Origin: CAVTSA01 sp963737225
Lineage (GTDB): Bacteria; Chloroflexota; Dormibacteria; Dormibacterales; Dormibacteraceae
NCBI GenBank assembly: GCA_963737225.1
Contig: CAVTSA010000006.1
Span: 89,196 to 153,195, forward strand
Length of the DNA stretch: 64,000 nt
Direction of reading: 5' to 3'
The position numbers were made by a program, and so were the translations under genes. Shown here one piece after another: positions 60,995-64,000 of the stretch. The first letter of the stretch is position 1. The number at the start of each line of letters is the position of its first letter. The notes under the pieces were generated by a model. The model was not told the DNA's origin and did not search any database. It worked only from the letters and a program-made list of their open reading frames with translations.

Positions 60995-62363
60995 ATGAGC
61001 CGCTTGGTGATCATCGGAGGCAGCGATGCCGGCATCAGCGCGGCCTCCGAGCCAAAGAGGTCGACCCGACCTCCGATGTGAGCTGGTCGTGGCCGACTCT
61101 TTTCCGAACTTCAGCATCTGCGGACTGCCGTTCTATCTCTCGGGAGAGACCCCCGACTGGCGATCCCTCGCTCACCGCACCCGCGCAGATCTTGAAGCTG
61201 CGGGCCTGGAGCTGCTGCTCGACCATCGCGTCCTCAACATCGATCCTCAGCGCAAAAGGGTCAGCGGGATTGGACCTGCAGGCGACTTCGATCTTGGCTA
61301 CGACCGCCTCGTGATCGGTACCGGAGCTACGCCCATCAAGCCGCCGATCCGCGGTATCGATCTTCCCGGTGTGCACCTCCTCCACACGATGGAGGACAGC
61401 TTCAAGCTGAACGACCGGCTCGAGCATGTCCATCGAGCGGCGATCGTCGGGGCCGGTTACATCGGCCTCGAGATGGTCGACGCGCTCCGCCACCGGGGAA
61501 TCGAGGTTGAGCTGTTCGAGCAAGCTCCCGCCGTCCTGCCCACGGTCGACGTCGAGTTGGGCAGACGCATCGGCCTCGAGATCCAGCGCCATGGAGCCCA
61601 CATCTCGACCGGGGTCGCCGTCCACGAAATCGAGCGCGTCGGCGCGCACCTGGTCGTGCGGGATGCGGCCGGCATCGAGGTCAGCGTGGATACGGTTCTT
61701 GTGGTGGTTGGTGTCCGCCCAGACACGGCCCTCGGGGTCGCTGGTGGCATCGAGACCGGAGTGAAAGGCGCGCTCCACGTCGATCGTCAAATGCGGACGA
61801 ACCTGCCAGACGTTTTCGCCGCCGGCGACTGCGCCGAGACCTGGCATCGACTGACCGAGAGCCCCTCGTACCTCCCGCTGGGGACGACCTCGCACAAACA
61901 GGGCCGCGTCGCTGGGGAGAACGCGATGGGTGGCAACCGCCGATTCGAAGGCTCTCTGGGCACCCAGGTCGTCAAGGTCTTCGACCTGGCGATCGCGCGC
62001 ACGGGCTTCAGGGATGGCGAGGCAGCGGCTGCCGGCTTCCGGCCTGAGACAGTCGCATCCTCGCCGAACGATCACAAGGCGTACTACCCCGGCGCTTCCC
62101 CTCTCGACATCAGGGTGACCGGGGATGTAACCGACGGCCGCTTCCTGGGTGCTCAGATCGTCGGCGATTACCGGGCCGAAGTGGCAAAACGCATCGATGT
62201 CTACGCCACGGCCCTGTTCCACCGGATGACTGTCGATGGACTCTCCGACCTGGACCTCAGTTACACTCCCCCGCTCGGTTCGCCCTGGGACGCGGTCCAG
62301 ATGGCCGCACAGGTCTGGTCCGCCCAAACGGTACGTGCACCCGAAACGACGAGGATGACCTAG
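60995..62363 (+). pseudogene. FAD/NAD(P)-dependent oxidoreductase (CoA-disulfide-reductase-like), two frameshifts
   Basis: Start ATG 60995 with GAGGAG upstream gives MSRLVIIGGSDAGISAA, then two single-base losses near 61046 and 61082 before the long frame LVVADSFPNFSICGLPFYLS, with the redox Cys in FSICGLPF. NAD-binding IVGAGYIGLEMVDALRHRGI and FAD-closing MRTNLPDVFAAGDCAETWHR follow; the C-terminal dimerisation domain is complete. Correcting two bases restores about 457 residues. Such enzymes often accompany arsenic genes and may use thiols or arsenicals as substrates. Confidence 0.78.
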
Positions 62364-62435
62364 AGCTCCGAAACGGACGGAGCGCGCGCCATATGTCGGG
62401 CAGGACTGGAGGCCAATCCCGCCCTCCTGTGGCAA

Positions 62436-63202
62436 CTACGCGGCGACGGCTCTCCGGCGCGCCCTGATGTAGGCGCTCCCGATCTTCCCCTGACCCGGGA
62501 TCGCCTGCTCACTGTGGACGACGATGTCGACGTCTTCGAAACCGGCCGCCTCGAGGTCCGCCCGATATTCAGCGGTGGAGATGCTGCCCGAGATGCAGCC
62601 GGCCCACTGGTCGATCGCCTGCTTCGAGAGCTGACAGCTCCTCGACCTGGACCATGTCGGCGACGGCGAACAGCCCCCCTGAGCGCAGAACCCGAGCCGC
62701 CTCGCGGATCACCGCGCCCTTGTCCTCAGCGAGGTTGATGACGCAGTTGGAGATGACCACGTCGACGCTCTCGTCGGGCAACGGGATCTCTTCGATCGTC
62801 CCCTTGAGGAACGTCGCATTCTCGACCCCGGACTGCTCCTGGTTGCGTCGAGCCAGGGCCAGCATCTCGTCCGTCATGTCCACGCCATAGGCGTGTCCCC
62901 CGGGCGCAACCCGACGCGCTGAGAGCAGCACATCCAGCCCACCGCCGCTACCCAGGTCCAGCACCATCTGACCTGGCTTCAGCTCCGCCAGCATCGTGGG
63001 GTTGCCGCACCCCAGGCTCAGACCCTCGTTGATCCCGACCATCCTCAACTCGTCAGCCGAGTACGCCGTCCCACACGCGGCACCGCTCTCGTTTGCCTCT
63101 GCCGACGAGCAGCAGGCACTCTCACCACAACACGACGATTGCGTGGGCTCAGCGCGAACTTCCGTAGCGCTCCCGAACCGCCTCTCGAACCTCACCGCTC
63201 AT
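62436..63202 (-). pseudogene. arsM: Arsenite S-adenosylmethionine methyltransferase, frameshifted
   Basis: Three frames spell ArsM: MSGEVREAVRERYG from ATG 63202, then AEPTQSSCCGESACCSS and ELRMVGINEGLSLGCGNPTM, motif I MVLDLGSGGGLDVLLSARRV, VDVVISNCVINLAEDKGAVI (arsenic-binding Cys), and after a break near 62635 KQAIDQWAGCISGSISTAEY to the stop at 62436. The conserved Cys residues for As(III) are all present. ArsM adds methyl groups to arsenite. Frameshifts near 63155 and 62635 would inactivate it if real. Confidence 0.8.
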
Positions 63203-63277
63203 GGTTTCCATGCTCTTCCGTTGTTGCTTCCAAACTCCATCGATGAACGTCGATCCGTTGCGCTGAGCATACCATGC

Positions 63278-63297
63278 GCATCGACGATCGTCAATGC
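63278..63297. promoter_or_regulatory. Near-perfect 20-bp palindrome, probable ArsR operator
   Basis: GCATCGACGATCGTCAATGC (63278-63297) is palindromic at all but one pair. It lies between the divergent arsM (63202, minus) and arsR (63320, plus) starts, upstream of TATGAT (63305-63310), a good -10 box for the plus-strand gene. This is the standard position of an ArsR/SmtB operator. Confidence 0.65.
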
Positions 63298-63319
63298 GTT
63301 GATGTATGATAAGCGAGCG

Positions 63320-63703
63320 ATGGTCAACCTTCCGGTGCTACGAACCCGGGGGACGTGCTGTGTGATCCAGCCGGCGATCCCGAGCGAGACGGCCGAGGAT
63401 TCAGCAGAGTTGCTCCGCGTGCTCGCCGACCCCACACGCCAGACCTCCTGGCTACCTTGCAAAACCAACAGAGCCGGTATGCGTTTGCGACTTCGTTGCG
63501 GCCTACGACCTGGCGCAGCCCACTATCTCCCACCACATCGGCAGACTCCAGCGTGCCGGGCTGGTGACCGCAGAGAAAGAGGGCCTCTGGACCTACTACC
63601 AGGTCGCCACACCGCTGCCCCACGCCTCGTCGAATCCGTCCTGGAGGGCGTGGCCGGGGGGCCTGGCCCGCTCCAGGCGGCCAAGGCGACGGCGTCTCGC
63701 TAG
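63320..63703 (+). pseudogene. arsR: ArsR-family regulator, several frameshifts
   Basis: The first frame has AEDSAELLRVLADPTRQ, then LLATLQNQ in a second frame, then VCVCDFVAAYDLAQPTISHH and GLVTAEKEGLWTYYQV in a third, and LVESVLEGVAGGPGPLQAAK back in the first. The cysteine pair C-V-C in the HTH is the classical As(III) site of ArsR. At least three indels disrupt it. It is divergent from arsM with a matching operator between. Confidence 0.72.
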
Positions 63704-63754
63704 CGTTTCGCCTCGACGAGGATCAGCGAAAGTTCCGCCCTCACCACGCGCCCG

Positions 63755-64000
63755 ATGGCATCGTCCGATTGGCCTGTTGTCGAGCGAATCTATGCCGCCG
63801 GCATCGCCACAGGGAACGCGACCTTCGAGACCAAGACGCCATCCTGGGAGACCTGGGACGCCGGCCATCGCGCGGATCTCAGGTTCGTGGCAGTCCGCGA
63901 TGGCGGCGCGGTTGGGTGGGTTGCGGCTGGCCTGATATCACGGCGTCACTGCTACGCCGGCGTGGTCGAGCACAGTGTGTACGTCGCTGCCGAGGAGCGG
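63755..64000 (+). CDS. GNAT N-acetyltransferase, PAT/ArsN-like (3' end outside window)
   Basis: The frame encodes SSDWPVVERIYAAGIATGNA, then TFETKTPSWETWDAGHRADL, RFVAVRDGGAVGWVAAGLIS and HCYAGVVEHSVYVAAEER up to the edge. The order (I-Y-x-x-G-I-x-x-x-x-A-T-F-E-T ... E-H-S-V-Y-V) is that of phosphinothricin/arsinothricin acetyltransferases. In an arsenic region ArsN1-type acetylation of arsinothricin is a plausible job. The start is uncertain: family members have about 12 more residues upstream, which would need another frame here. Confidence 0.75.
   Translation, partial: MASSDWPVVERIYAAGIATGNATFETKTPSWETWDAGHRADLRFVAVRDGGAVGWVAAGLISRRHCYAGVVEHSVYVAAEER

Noticed and set aside
57493..64000. 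Right attachment site of the integrated element
   Set aside because: No copy of the tRNA-Val 3' sequence could be found by eye; not claimed.

Overview
The window is about 64 kb of GC-rich bacterial DNA with dense gene packing, many GTG/TTG starts, many genes lacking a clear Shine-Dalgarno site, and F420/PPOX-type oxidoreductases. This suggests an uncultured soil bacterium of the Actinomycetota/Chloroflexota type (a Dormibacterota-like lineage is plausible). No rRNA or phylogenetic marker is present to settle it.

1-25.7 kb is chromosomal and rich in sugar metabolism: a split transketolase pair, a sugar-porter MFS protein, a galactonate-dehydratase-like enolase-superfamily enzyme, a GH15 glucoamylase-like enzyme fused by ATGA overlap to a divergent glucose-6-phosphate dehydrogenase homologue, an SMP-30 lactonase, an ECF sigma factor with a SnoaL-like tail, a CPA2 antiporter, an MFS exporter and an HtrA protease. 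Between them lie remnants: a GH10 xylanase fragment, a 2-hydroxyacid dehydrogenase tail, and frameshifted MDR oxidoreductase and MFS genes.

25.7-48.8 kb holds a frameshifted K+ channel, a hydrolase/TetR/glycosyltransferase group, several unrecognised small proteins, an MMPL exporter, an amino-acid permease, tRNA-Gly(TCC) and tRNA-Glu(TTC). It also holds a TetR-controlled cupin-MFS-LLM-oxidoreductase operon with two operator dyads, a gamma-glutamyltransferase homologue, a MerR-ahcY operon, and an FKBP lipoprotein.

48.75-57.5 kb is an integrated element beside tRNA-Val(GAC). It has a tyrosine integrase directly downstream of the tRNA, an XRE protein, a Rep-like gene, an FtsK/TraSA-like translocase, a small membrane protein, SSB, HNH, and a divergent GntR-YdcF pair. 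This is the layout of an actinomycete-type integrative conjugative element. A 1,464-bp IS4-family-like element with a 10-bp target duplication splits the rep gene, and the IS transposase is itself dead.

57.9-64 kb is an arsenic-resistance region: three ArsR-type regulators (one fused to an arsenate reductase), aquaglyceroporin, FAD oxidoreductase, arsM and an arsN-like GNAT, plus a truncated pstS. Most of these genes carry single-base frameshifts.

The most unusual signal is a recurring intergenic architecture. At five unrelated loci two copies of a short repeat, usually palindromic, lie exactly 42 bp apart (a sixth is 43 bp), often with another dyad at or near the midpoint. Two of the loci share one sequence family in opposite orientation; the others use different sequences but the same geometry.
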